From contig JACNKX010000058.1 in assembly GCA_014381825.1 (NCBI GenBank), positions 124,001 to 188,000 on the forward strand: a DNA stretch of 64,000 nucleotides. Direction: 5' to 3'. Origin of the DNA: Planctomycetota bacterium. GTDB lineage: Bacteria; Planctomycetota; Planctomycetia; Pirellulales; Pirellulaceae. Below, piece by piece: positions 28,801 through 36,671 of this stretch. Position 1 is the stretch's first letter; each line of letters starts with the position of its first letter. The notes beneath the pieces are model-generated. The model saw only the letters and a program-made list of their open reading frames with translations, was not told the DNA's origin and made no database searches. The position numbers and the translations under genes are program-made.

Positions 28801-31800
28801 GCTACCGTTCGCCATATCCCAGTCCCACAAGCCATCCGACGTACCACGCACCGCCAGCTCGAGGCGTTCCAGAACTTGCTTCAGTTCCGCTTGCGATTCG
28901 TGTAGGGCGCGCTCCGTTCTACTCCGTTCAATTTCGGTGGCGGCTCGCTTGGCAAAGATCTCCAACAACGCCCGCGTTTCCGCATGTTGCGCGAGCGGAC
29001 GGTTATCGAGAGCTGCCAGTATGCCAACGGTCTCGCCTTTCAATCCGATCAACGGAGTGCCTGCATAGCTTTCGACCGCCATGTCCGCGAGCAGCGTGTC
29101 GTCGGGGAACAGTTGTTGGACACCGGATGAATAGACGCAATAGGATTGTTCAATCACATTCGCGCAGGGGGTTCCCGCGAGTTCGTATTCAAAGTTCTCC
29201 GCATGGTGATCGCCTGACCAGACGGCTAGTGTTTTCGCGTGTTGCCGGGTGTCGCCTGTTATCTTGGCGAGGACTACGTATCTCACGTTGAGCGCTTCGG
29301 CAAGATGCTCGACCAATGCGGGATAGAAGTCCTCGCCAGCGACCTTTGAAGTCTCGTCAACCACGTGCCGCAAGGCCTCTTCCGCACGCGTTCGTGCCGT
29401 GATGTCCCGAGCGATTCCAATGAGTCCGATGACGTTACCAGAATCGTCTCGCTGGGGAGATTTCACGGACAGATACGTGGTCATCTCACCGGCGGAATTC
29501 TCAATGCGTTCTTCGAGTGTGACTCGCTGGCCTGAGTTCATAACACTTAGGTCGTGTTTCCAAAGTTCACGTGCGACGTCTGGCGGGAACAGGTCGACAT
29601 CTCGTTTCCCAATTACCTCGCTGAGTGACTTTTCTAGCACGCGCACACACGCGGAATTCGCCATGACGTAACGCCCTTCACGATCTTTGACAAAGATGGC
29701 GTCGGAAGTTCCTTCGACAACGGCGCTCAGAAGTTCATGGGTTTCCTGCTGTTCTTTGGCGGCTCGCTTGCGTTCGGTAATGTCAAACGCCGTACCGAGG
29801 ATTTGGCGACAACCTGGCCCCGACGAGGTCTCGAACACGACTTCTCTGGCCAGAAACGAACGTACGCTCCCATTGGCGGTGTCAAAGTGGTACTCGTCTT
29901 CACGTACGTCGCCGATATTCAACGCCTTCCACTCCGCGAGTACTTGCTCCAAGTGGCGATGCTCCTCCGGCGGCATGAATCCAAGAATTTCGTCCATCGA
30001 TGCGGGCAATGACTTGCCATCTTCATACCCCAATTCTGCCGCAAGCGAACGATTGAAGTAGGTGACATCGCGTGACTCAGCATCAATGACGTAGAGAAAG
30101 TACGGCGTCGCAGAAGCCACCGCCTCAATAAACCGACGGTTCTCATCAAGAGCATCCTCCGCCAGTTTGCGTTCGGTAATGTCTCTCGCGAACGAAACAG
30201 CAAGCTCTTGCCCCTCGAAGGTAATATGCGACTTGCTGATCTCCACGTCAAACTGACTGCCATCTTTGCGCTGATGGATCGACTCGAATTGTTTTGTACC
30301 TTCACGTTTCGTCTTGTCCCAGTGGGCCGGCCAAGTCGCCAGTGAGAAATTCGGATCAATGTCGCTGACCGTCATTTCGCACAACTCGTCAACGGAGTAC
30401 TGCAACGACTCCGCCGCGCGTTCGTTGACGTAAGAGATTGATCCATCAGGCCGAATCCAATACACGGCATCTTGGGTTGTTTGCATCGTGTGTTCCGTAA
30501 GTCGCACGCGCTCTTGTTGCGCACGTCGCTCGGTGACGTCGATGGCGCAGACAGTGAATCGAACCAGCTCTCCGTCGAGCAAGACGGGACCGATTCGTCC
30601 TAAGTACCAAGCGGGCTTGCCGCCGGCTCCGATCGATTGCACTTCACGCTCTTGAGCGGTGTGCGTCTCGCGCACTTGTTGCATCGCATCTCGTAGCTGA
30701 TCCTGCAGTTCAGGAGGTACAAACTCCAGAACGCTCGTTCCGATGACAGTTTGACGTAGAAAATCGGGGAGCGTTCGATTGATGTAGAGGATGTTTCCTT
30801 CGAGGTCGAGCGACAGGATAAAGTCGGTTGCTGTTTCGAGTACGCTGCGCAATTGTGTTTCGGAGTCACGTTGGGATATTTCTGCCTCTTTGCGTTTGGT
30901 GATGTCGAACATCGTGCCCACCAACGCAACCACGCTACCACCGGAGTCACACACAGGTTCACCGACGGAGTGAATCCAGCGGATCGAACCATCAGGTCTC
31001 ACGATTCGGTATTCGTAATCAAAAGGAACTCCTTCGGCGCAGCTGCGCTGGACGACGGCTTGGGAATGCGCTCGATCGCCTGGGTTAATGATCTGGTTGA
31101 CGTAGCGATCTCGGGAAGGCATTCCATCCGCCGGGTCGAGTCCGAGAATGCGGAAGCATTCGTATGTCCAAAGAACTGGCGACAGCGAAGGCACAGCAAT
31201 TTCGTAGCTCCCGACGTGCGCAATTTCCTGAGCCCGTCGCAGGTTGTATTCGCTCTTGATAAGCCTCTCTTCAGAAATCCTGCGCGTCGTGATGTCTTCG
31301 ACAATCACGATATGTTGTTTTGGTCGTTCCCCATCCTCCCAGATCGCGGACACCGTCAACTTCACCCAAATCAACGAGCCGTCTCGATGGACCAATCGCT
31401 TCTCGATCGTAAAGTCGGAGATCTCGCGTGCGAGTACGCGGTCCATGTGATCGATGTCATCACGTAAATCGTCAGGGAACGTGATCTCCATCCAAGTCTT
31501 ACGAACCATTTCCTCTTGCGAGAAACCGATCAGCTGAGTGTACTTGTCGTTCACGCGAAGGAAACGCCCGGTTTCCGACTCAATCAATCCGACCGCAACT
31601 CCGGCCTGCTCGAAGATTGAGCGGAACCGTCGCTCGCTCTCTAGCAGTGACTTCTCTGCTTGCTTACGTTCTGTGACATTCGACGCACAGACCGTAAACC
31701 CAGTGACCACGCCTGCGTCGCAGGCAACTGCCAATCGAGCCGTGAACCATGCCGTCTCGCCGGTAGGCATCGTGGCCTGCAACTCGTGTTCGTAGGCCTC

Positions 31801-32871
31801 ACCCGTTTCTCGCACCTGCTGCATCAGTTGGCGATGCTCGTCGTGCGTCTCGGGTGGCAAAAAGTCGAACATGCTGGCCCCGGCCACTGATGGAGTCTGA
31901 TTGATGTAGAGAATCTTTCCATCCAGGTCCAGCGACAGGATCACGTCAGATGCGGTCTCGAGAATGCTGCTTAGCTGAGCTCGCGAGTCGCGTAAGGCTT
32001 GTTCGGCGTGTTGGCGTTCTATTTCCGCACCCGCCCGCACTGCAAACACTTGCAACAATGATCTCAACCGCTCGTCGTCCTTGAGCGGTTTGTCGTCAAG
32101 GACACACAGATTGCCCAACGGCTTTCCCTTGGAATCGTGAATTGCAAAGCCAAAGTAACTCTCCGCGCCCAACGCCACGATCTCTTCGTTGTCAGGAAAC
32201 TCCTCTTGCAATCCGCGATCGCAGAAATACGATCCGTTCTTGATCGCTCGATCGCATGGACTACCAGCTAGCTCGAACCGTGTTAGCGTGGCCGCCGCGC
32301 CATTGCACCAGAAGCCCAGCGATTGCAAGCGATCGCCTTGTTCTCCGGCAATCTTCGTAAGCAGTGCTACGCGAACGCCCAACGCTTGGCTGAGATGATT
32401 GACGAGGGTGGAAAAGAACTCGCCGCCTGTAACCGCCGCCGTACCAGCGACGATTTCTCGCAGCTGCTCTTCCGCCAGCTTCCGCTCGGTGATGTCTCGT
32501 ACGACGACCAGGCCCAAAGCGCGGTCATTCGTGTGAATGCGGCTAACACTAACATTGACCGCGAGACGCTTTCCCGCAGCCGTGTTCAGCCAGTATCCAT
32601 CTTTTGAGTGAAACAGGCCGGTCTTTTGAAACGCACGAATGACGTTGTCGAGCGACCCGCCGTTTTCCGCTGTTAACAAGTCCCGGACGTGGGATTCTTG
32701 AAGCTGCTTCTTTTGGAACCCTGTCAGCCGCTGGGTCGCTGCATTAACGTCCAGGATGCTGTTGAATTCCGGATCGACAATCAGAAACGCATCGTTCGAT
32801 TCGTCGAACAGACAACGAGAGAGTTCCGCATGGTCAAGATCACGGATTTCGGAAAACTGACTGGATACCAT
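22891..32871 (-). CDS. Giant sensor histidine kinase with 18 PAS and 5 GAF domains
   Basis: The 3,326 residues have no membrane segment. By eye the order is PAS, GAF, seven PAS, GAF, five PAS, GAF, three PAS, GAF, PAS, GAF, PAS, then HisKA and HATPase. Nearly every sensor module ends with a D(I/V)T(E/D/K)R-type coupling helix and the next begins with a short heptad linker (for example LRESE). The phospho-His is about residue 3111 in AEIAHEINQPLY, a FixL-like motif. The ATPase has an N-box NLLKNAFDAME, HDRGHGLGD and GMGMGLAISR. It lacks a receiver, so phosphate must go to a separate regulator. AAGGA lies about eight bases before the ATG. Ordinary kinases of this class carry one to six sensor modules. 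Ligands cannot be told from sequence. Confidence 0.95.
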   Translation of the reverse strand: MVSSQFSEIRDLDHAELSRCLFDESNDAFLIVDPEFNSILDVNAATQRLTGFQKKQLQESHVRDLLTAENGGSLDNVIRAFQKTGLFHSKDGYWLNTAAGKRLAVNVSVSRIHTNDRALGLVVVRDITERKLAEEQLREIVAGTAAVTGGEFFSTLVNHLSQALGVRVALLTKIAGEQGDRLQSLGFWCNGAAATLTRFELAGSPCDRAIKNGSYFCDRGLQEEFPDNEEIVALGAESYFGFAIHDSKGKPLGNLCVLDDKPLKDDERLRSLLQVFAVRAGAEIERQHAEQALRDSRAQLSSILETASDVILSLDLDGKILYINQTPSVAGASMFDFLPPETHDEHRQLMQQVRETGEAYEHELQATMPTGETAWFTARLAVACDAGVVTGFTVCASNVTERKQAEKSLLESERRFRSIFEQAGVAVGLIESETGRFLRVNDKYTQLIGFSQEEMVRKTWMEITFPDDLRDDIDHMDRVLAREISDFTIEKRLVHRDGSLIWVKLTVSAIWEDGERPKQHIVIVEDITTRRISEERLIKSEYNLRRAQEIAHVGSYEIAVPSLSPVLWTYECFRILGLDPADGMPSRDRYVNQIINPGDRAHSQAVVQRSCAEGVPFDYEYRIVRPDGSIRWIHSVGEPVCDSGGSVVALVGTMFDITKRKEAEISQRDSETQLRSVLETATDFILSLDLEGNILYINRTLPDFLRQTVIGTSVLEFVPPELQDQLRDAMQQVRETHTAQEREVQSIGAGGKPAWYLGRIGPVLLDGELVRFTVCAIDVTERRAQQERVRLTEHTMQTTQDAVYWIRPDGSISYVNERAAESLQYSVDELCEMTVSDIDPNFSLATWPAHWDKTKREGTKQFESIHQRKDGSQFDVEISKSHITFEGQELAVSFARDITERKLAEDALDENRRFIEAVASATPYFLYVIDAESRDVTYFNRSLAAELGYEDGKSLPASMDEILGFMPPEEHRHLEQVLAEWKALNIGDVREDEYHFDTANGSVRSFLAREVVFETSSGPGCRQILGTAFDITERKRAAKEQQETHELLSAVVEGTSDAIFVKDREGRYVMANSACVRVLEKSLSEVIGKRDVDLFPPDVARELWKHDLSVMNSGQRVTLEERIENSAGEMTTYLSVKSPQRDDSGNVIGLIGIARDITARTRAEEALRHVVDETSKVAGEDFYPALVEHLAEALNVRYVVLAKITGDTRQHAKTLAVWSGDHHAENFEYELAGTPCANVIEQSYCVYSSGVQQLFPDDTLLADMAVESYAGTPLIGLKGETVGILAALDNRPLAQHAETRALLEIFAKRAATEIERSRTERALHESQAELKQVLERLELAVRGTSDGLWDWDMANGSVWISPRGMELLGYEAQAQTENSAFWSDIIHPDDIEQLQEETQRHRDNDTPYDVEHRMRLKNGEYRWFQTRGRSVRDASGLPTRMSGSFQDITDRRQAESALKTRDQLYRNAISAANAVVYQIDFATDTYTYMGNEIEDLLGYSADEITPALAERKVRQHIMRGAGSTLSHLEAKKQFREGKLLVWKCDVECEAADGRIVWLADSSVLLYDSAGAVTGCLGIATDVTDRRLASQQIEGSRAEAVRTKNQLIEAIESLTEAFALYDPDDRLVVCNTNYRNAYDLCDDLLVPGAKFEEHIRTAAYRGQITTAIGREEEWVRERIEQHRNPQGLYFQHLGNGRCLQVSERKTRDGGIVGVRTDITERKRAEDALRESEAMFRSLADSNPALVAIFQGTGHLYVNPQYQSSLGYSREELLKMSFLEYVHPEFRETVRDRSLACQQGEDIESRYEIKLLTKKGQERWIDFSATRIDFMGEPAVLGVALDITDRKQAQDDLDRFFTQPLNLMAVVGFDGMINEANLAFEIMLGYEREAVLAQSYLKFIHADDHQRAIAEVERLASGETTVAFPLRMLHSDGTKRHVIWSAVPDLERNRFFATGQDVTERYNSERLVRLQSEMLEQIATGSPLQDVLEQLCHHVESAITGSVCSLMELDESENCLNVTAGPSLTAELIDAINGLQPGEFAGSCGTAAYTGESTIVADTATDPRWTAFIDVAQQFSIAACWSIPIKCDGHVVATFAVSHAQPRSLEPLHDQLLEWGAHIAGVAIERKRVEKALRESEQKYRTVFENSPVGIGIADETGALLDLNQTMVNMGGYSDKEDVDVKSVAEFYADATDRDRVLQKLMAQGFVRAEEVALRRKDGTHFHALMSIAPVAVKGQRCTLAVVEDISSRRELEFSLQRFRDILDQAGEAVFVIDPTTARIIDCNTSATRNLQYSRDALLQLTVQDIQVAASDVERSQWATFVDRLRTLDTSSFIQGVHRRKDGSTFPVEVTVSYKGLDGKEYLLAIARDVTKRHEQEEELRFRQSVLESQTEASVDGILVVSTDRQWLIHNQRFLDIWRIPDELTQRRSSVESVRWAEGQLVNSDAFVDQTEYLYDHPDEASRDELIMKDGRVIDRHSAPVKSPDGERYGRVWFYRDITEQHQTNHLVQLQSDMLEEIATGSPLVEVFDQLCRHVESCISGAACSLMELDEVNNCLNIVAAPSLTDEIIAAFNGLQPAEFAGSCGTAAHTGEAAIVTDTATDPRWEPFKEVAQRFGIGACWSLPIKCDGKVVATFAISHAKPRTPEPLHEQLLEWGAHIAGVAIQRARTDAALQRFRTILDHAGEGIYVVDPSSARFLDVNESALRELQYTREELLGLTVQSIEVGAVEASFEQWEEHVERIRVAKEPVILRGEHRRKDGTTFPVEVALSYENIEGHEYILAVARDITLRTRSEDQMRDRNRMLEQLATGSSLEHVLETLTRSIEGQIPGMMASVLLLDDERLWHGAAPSLPDEYNRIVDGLKIGPAVGSCGTAAFHNRRVVVEDIHTDPLWAPFREVASQFGLGACWSQPITSKKGKVLGTLALYYSEPRVPTTDEIMHIDSSAHLAGIAIERKQDEQSLRDSEEEYRVITDSAQEAILTIDEDGRIVFANPAMERIFGYAIDELIGKPVTMLVPESLRSQQASGLRRLVEAAGHDPLDSLDVSGLRKDGQIITAELSFGEHIRRSKRFFTGTLRDVSERRRVQRALKEREAELAHVGRLSMLGEAVAEIAHEINQPLYAISNFAKASCIELDKGRSSSEQLRGRFERIDALATTAGSILNRIRGFLRKQTIDHSAVSVNEIIDESIQIIGFEARHKQVEVKAEPTSDETCVLADRVQIHQVLVNLLKNAFDAMEETPSDNRIVLISSRQKGDIVEITMHDRGHGLGDVVPETVFAAFHSTKSEGMGMGLAISRSIIETHGGKLWVTENEKEGVTFHVTLPIANESE
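24886..25355 (-). repeat. Copy B of a duplicated GAF module inside the giant kinase
   Basis: This 470-base stretch encodes the fourth GAF domain and aligns along its whole length, without visible length change, to 26506-26975. Protein identity is high (shared CSLMELDE, EFAGSCGTAA, TDTATDPRW/ADTATDPRW, WGAHIAGVAI), and at DNA level long blocks are identical, such as GATGGCGACGCCGGCGAT. It is an in-gene direct duplication, more recent than the divergence of the other sensor modules. Confidence 0.85.
26506..26975 (-). repeat. Copy A of a duplicated GAF module inside the giant kinase
   Basis: This is the partner of 24886-25355, encoding the third GAF domain. The copies start 1,620 bases apart, which equals the three PAS domains and the GAF domain that make up one repeat period. 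Direct repeats of this similarity are potential substrates for homologous recombination, which could delete or add a whole sensor block. Confidence 0.85.
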
Positions 32872-32938
32872 GGTTCATCCTTGATTCTTCACGTTTTACT
32901 CGCAGTCTGCTTCCGCGAGCGTTATTGTCGGCACCGAC

Positions 32939-34354
32939 TTATCGATTTGCGTTTACAGCTGACTCCGACTCGAAAGCGAGGAGCAAATCACGGAGTCCAT
33001 CCGAAGCGACCAAGTCAGCCGCCGCTTGAGAAGTGGACCACGTGCGCGCTCGAAATACTTCCGGCCACGCTTCCAATTCCAACTCCACGCGAACTGGATA
33101 GACGCTCACTCGATAGTGCTTCTCGTTCCTTTTGTACGTGTAGCTGCCGATTGAAGTTGGACTTGCAACTCCCCGGACTCCCGCTTCCTCATACGCTTCC
33201 TCGGCAGCCGCTTCGATTGCCATGATTCCGGATTGGTTCGTCGCTCTCGGAATTGTCCAATGGCTGTTGCGGCGAGTTCGCACGAGTAAAACCTGTACTT
33301 CCCCATCTCCGAGGCGATAAGGCAACGCACCTGTTTGTTCGATAGTGCGAGGCTGCTCGTTGACCGATCGCGGATTGCGTGTTGATTTGTCCGGCACGTG
33401 TTGTTCCAGGTTGCGCGAAGCGCCGATGACGACGACGCAACCGAGTAGTACGACCGACGTGATCCCGAGAACGCCCGGCCACCAACGGGTCTGGTTTCCG
33501 TTGCCCTTGTCGATCGCAGCACTAACATCACTGCACGAGTCATTCGTGATTGGTTCGCCTTTGGTCGTAACGCACCTTTCCAGACTCTTATCAAGCTGCT
33601 TAGAGAACTCTGCGACTGTTCGAAAGCGATCGTCTGGCTCTCGTTGGAGACCACGAAGTATCACCGCGTCGACTTCCTCGGACAGTTGGGAATTAAGTGT
33701 CGATGGTGGTTCAAAACTGCCTAGCGGCTTGTGCCCCGTAAGCATCTCATAAGCGATCGCCGCCAGTGCAAACTCGTCAGCTCGCAGGTCGACCGGCAGG
33801 CGGTGTCGCTGTTCCGGAGCCATATAGTCGATGCTTCCTAAAAACTGACCGCTTTGCGTTACCGCGCCAAGGTCCGCGCACATGGTAGCGATGCCAAGGT
33901 CCCCGACCTTTACATTGCCTTGCTGGTCCACGAACACATTCTCTGGCTTGAGATCACGGTGCAAGATGTCCCGGTCGTGCAGATAATTCACGGCTTGAGT
34001 CACCGAACGAAGCACTGATCGCACCCTTTCCAGTCCCATCGGTCGAGCGGACTGCAAATAATCGCGGAGTGTGCAACCCTCGACGTACTCCGTTACGAGG
34101 TATGGTTGTCCGTTTGTCACGCCGCGATCGAACACGGTAATAATGTTGGGGCACGTCAAGTCGGCCAAGAGTAGTGACTCGCGTTCGAAGCGAGCGAACT
34201 GGCCGGATTTCTCGGCGGCGGAAACTGGGCGGAGGAACTTGATCGCGACACGACGGTTCAGTGACAGCTGGCGAGCCAGATAGACCTCGCCATTTCCGCC
34301 ACAGCCGATCCGTTCCAGTATTTCGTAGCCGGTGAGCGTAGGGATATCAGCCAT
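32939..34354 (-). CDS. Ser/Thr kinase fused through a membrane segment to a Nudix-like domain
   Basis: The 471-residue protein has an N-terminal Hanks-type kinase (about 8-262): glycine loop GCGGNGEV, Lys39 in VAIKF, HRDLKPEN with Asp134, DLG (152-154) instead of DFG, and APE at 179-181. One membrane helix follows (about 292-312), then a Nudix-like domain (about 341-460) with IPRATNQSG and the box EAAAEEAYEEAG. The box lacks the usual first Gly, the first Glu and the Arg, but keeps the paired acidic residues, so metal binding may remain. The predicted topology puts the kinase inside and the Nudix part outside the membrane. Planctomycete kinases usually carry WD40, TPR or other repeats there. 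Its substrate is unknown. It lies 67 bases before the giant kinase on the same strand. Confidence 0.85.
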   Translation of the reverse strand: MADIPTLTGYEILERIGCGGNGEVYLARQLSLNRRVAIKFLRPVSAAEKSGQFARFERESLLLADLTCPNIITVFDRGVTNGQPYLVTEYVEGCTLRDYLQSARPMGLERVRSVLRSVTQAVNYLHDRDILHRDLKPENVFVDQQGNVKVGDLGIATMCADLGAVTQSGQFLGSIDYMAPEQRHRLPVDLRADEFALAAIAYEMLTGHKPLGSFEPPSTLNSQLSEEVDAVILRGLQREPDDRFRTVAEFSKQLDKSLERCVTTKGEPITNDSCSDVSAAIDKGNGNQTRWWPGVLGITSVVLLGCVVVIGASRNLEQHVPDKSTRNPRSVNEQPRTIEQTGALPYRLGDGEVQVLLVRTRRNSHWTIPRATNQSGIMAIEAAAEEAYEEAGVRGVASPTSIGSYTYKRNEKHYRVSVYPVRVELELEAWPEVFRARTWSTSQAAADLVASDGLRDLLLAFESESAVNANR

Positions 34355-34853
34355 GACAAAAAGTGATTCCTTCGGCCTGCCGTGACAAGCCAGTCCTCGA
34401 TTGGCAGTAGTCTAACCTGATTTAACCAGTTTCCCCAATGCAGATTGAGACTATTTGCCCGTTGCCGCCGTATGCGGAGCTCCCTCAAGCGACGTTCTGA
34501 TCGCTAGTCGCCTTACGTCAAAGAGCACCTGCCGTGTCGTCAACTAGAGGCTGCTCCCTAGACGCAATCAGCGGGACGTTCGGTGACCGATCGTTGTGAC
34601 GTGAGGACGGAATCGAACCCTCCGCGAACGTCATCAAGAACGATACTAGCGGTGCCGGGAGAAAGTTCTTGCGGAAGGGCCTCGGATGATTCTCGTTTTG
34701 GAGACCTGGAACGAGCTCGAATTCTTTGTAGGCCTCTCGTTGTCAAACGGAGCTGAGTAGCTCTGCGGCGATTGACCTGCAATAATCCGACGTGTCACTC
34801 TCCCAGGCACTCGTCTTCGCAATTCGCAACTCCAACGCAGGTCGCCGTCAGCC
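34355..34853 (+). other. Divergent intergenic region between the kinase-Nudix and cyclase genes
   Basis: About 500 bases between two divergently transcribed genes, so promoters for both should lie here. A minus-strand frame at 34558-34782 has no domain or ribosome site and was not accepted. A TPsiC-loop-like string (complement GGTTCGATTCC, 34609-34620) is present, but no matching acceptor or anticodon arm is found, so it is not called a tRNA. No strong hairpin was seen. Confidence 0.4.
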
Positions 34854-36665
34854 ATGAACCTGTCGCTCCATATTTACCACCAACAAAAACCTGTCTACTC
34901 GACGCGGTTCGATGTCCCTGTTGAATTGGGTCGCCAGCAGGCGGACGAGCCGCCGTGTTATAACCGTGTTGCAACTCAGGATGGAGTCAGGGTTGTCGTG
35001 GCGAATCAGGCAGAGGTGACGTTTTCTCGGCGGCACGTGCTTCTCGAACCGAAGGCCGATGGGACAGTCGTCGTTCGCAACTTGAGCGCCGCTGTGCCGA
35101 TCGCAACCGATTCGGCCGGAGTCGTTGGTCCGCAAGATCAGCGGGACCTCACGCCGCCTTTTGTTCTTGTGGTCGGTGACCGTTCGATGCGCGTCGAACC
35201 CGAGCTGCAGATCGATGCTCAGATGGTGAGCCTCGCGAATGCCACCATGGCGCCAGGACAGCAACGACCGCCGTCTACGCGTATCAGGGCGATTGCCGCG
35301 GCTGCCGCAGGCGACGAGCATGGCGAGACGCTGGTGCAGTGGCTGCAAGCCGCCATGTCGGTGTTTCAAAGTGCTGCGAGTTCCCCGGACTTTCTCGAAC
35401 GCGCAGCAGAGGCCGTCGTCGAATTGGTTGGACTCGACACGGCTTCCGTCGTGATTTGGGACGGGACGATCTGGGATCCTCGGAACGTCTATACGCGCAG
35501 TGGCAATGTCTCGGAGAATTGGCAACCGAGCAGGACGATTCTCGAGGCAGTGCGAACCGAGCGCCGGACCTTTCGGCGTGCAACAACGCAGGAATCCGCA
35601 GCCAGCTTAAAGGGTGTCGAAGCATTAGTCGCCGCGCCGATTTTGGATTCGCAAGGCGAAGTGATCGGAGCGCTTTACGGCGATCGTCGGCAACCCGCCG
35701 AGGATCGCGACTCGGTTGACATCACACAGCTGGAGGCCATGCTCGTCGAACTGCTCGCTTCTGGTGTCGCCGCCGGACTGGCTCGAATGGAACAAGAGCG
35801 AACGGCGTTGGCGGCGCGTGTTCGGTTCGAACAATTCTTTACGCCAGAGTTAGCGCAGCAATTGGAAGCACATCCCGACTTGTTGGAAGGGAAAGACGCA
35901 GAGATTTCGGCACTGTTCTGCGATGTTCGCGGCTTCAGTCGAATTAGTGAACGGCTGGGCGCGACGCGAACGTTCGCTTGGATTTGCGACGTCATGGAAG
36001 AGTTTTCGGAATGCATCCAGCGATACGACGGAGTCTTGGTCGACTACATTGGCGACGAAGTGATCGCGATGTGGGGCGCTCCAGTTGAATCCTCCGATCA
36101 CGCAACATTGGCTTGTCAAGCGGCGCTGGAGATGGTTAAGAAACTGAGTGAGTTGAATGATCGCTGGACCGAAGAGCTTGGGGAGCCGATCGGAATTGGC
36201 GTCGGAATCAATTCGGGAATGGCACGCGTTGGCAATACAGGTTCGACGCGAAAGTTTAAGTACGGACCGCTTGGCAACTCGGTGAACCTCGCAAGCCGCG
36301 TTCAGGGTGCCACGAAACACTTGAAGTCAAAGATTCTGATCACTGGCGATACGGCCGCTAAGTTGGGTCCCGAGATCAATCGCCGCCGACTTTCACGAGT
36401 TCGAGTTGTCAATATCGACACGCCGGTGGACCTTTACGAGATCGTTGCGACCGCCGATCAATCGTGGTCCGAGTTGCGTGATCGGTATGAAACGGCCCTG
36501 GATGCCGTCGAGCGCAAGGAATTCTTTACTGCTACAAAACACTTGGGCAACTTAGTTTCGGACTATCCTAATGACGGCCCATCGCAGTTGTTGCTCTCGC
36601 GTGCGGTGAACGCCATGATCTCACGCGACGACTTCGACCTGGTGTGGGAGTTGGACGGTAAGTAG
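34854..36665 (+). CDS. FHA-GAF-class III nucleotide cyclase
   Basis: The 603-residue soluble protein has an FHA domain (about 1-115, VELGRQ, SRRHVLLEP), which binds phosphothreonine peptides, then a GAF domain (about 165-305) and a class III cyclase domain (about 350-525). Metal-binding aspartates are Asp357 in LFCDVRGFS and Asp401 in YIGDEVIAMWG. The later GPLGNSVNLASR gives the Asn and Arg. Some adenine-selecting positions differ from the usual Lys and Asp, so ATP versus GTP preference is uncertain. A C-terminal helical tail of about 70 residues follows. The FHA domain suggests control by a Ser/Thr kinase, and the kinase-Nudix gene is its divergent neighbour. Its product could feed the cyclic-nucleotide-binding ferredoxin encoded at 38276-41137. 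Confidence 0.92.
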   Translation: MNLSLHIYHQQKPVYSTRFDVPVELGRQQADEPPCYNRVATQDGVRVVVANQAEVTFSRRHVLLEPKADGTVVVRNLSAAVPIATDSAGVVGPQDQRDLTPPFVLVVGDRSMRVEPELQIDAQMVSLANATMAPGQQRPPSTRIRAIAAAAAGDEHGETLVQWLQAAMSVFQSAASSPDFLERAAEAVVELVGLDTASVVIWDGTIWDPRNVYTRSGNVSENWQPSRTILEAVRTERRTFRRATTQESAASLKGVEALVAAPILDSQGEVIGALYGDRRQPAEDRDSVDITQLEAMLVELLASGVAAGLARMEQERTALAARVRFEQFFTPELAQQLEAHPDLLEGKDAEISALFCDVRGFSRISERLGATRTFAWICDVMEEFSECIQRYDGVLVDYIGDEVIAMWGAPVESSDHATLACQAALEMVKKLSELNDRWTEELGEPIGIGVGINSGMARVGNTGSTRKFKYGPLGNSVNLASRVQGATKHLKSKILITGDTAAKLGPEINRRRLSRVRVVNIDTPVDLYEIVATADQSWSELRDRYETALDAVERKEFFTATKHLGNLVSDYPNDGPSQLLLSRAVNAMISRDDFDLVWELDGK

Positions 36666-36671
36666 ATCGAG

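Noticed and set aside
34590-34640. tRNA-like TPsiC loop on the minus strand (GGTTCGATTCC)
   Set aside because: The T-stem has a mismatch, no complementary 7-base acceptor strand is found at the right distance, and no anticodon arm can be folded. It is probably a chance match or an old fragment.
34558-34782. Minus-strand 74-residue frame in the kinase-cyclase gap
   Set aside because: No domain, no signal peptide and no ribosome site. The composition looks like noise.
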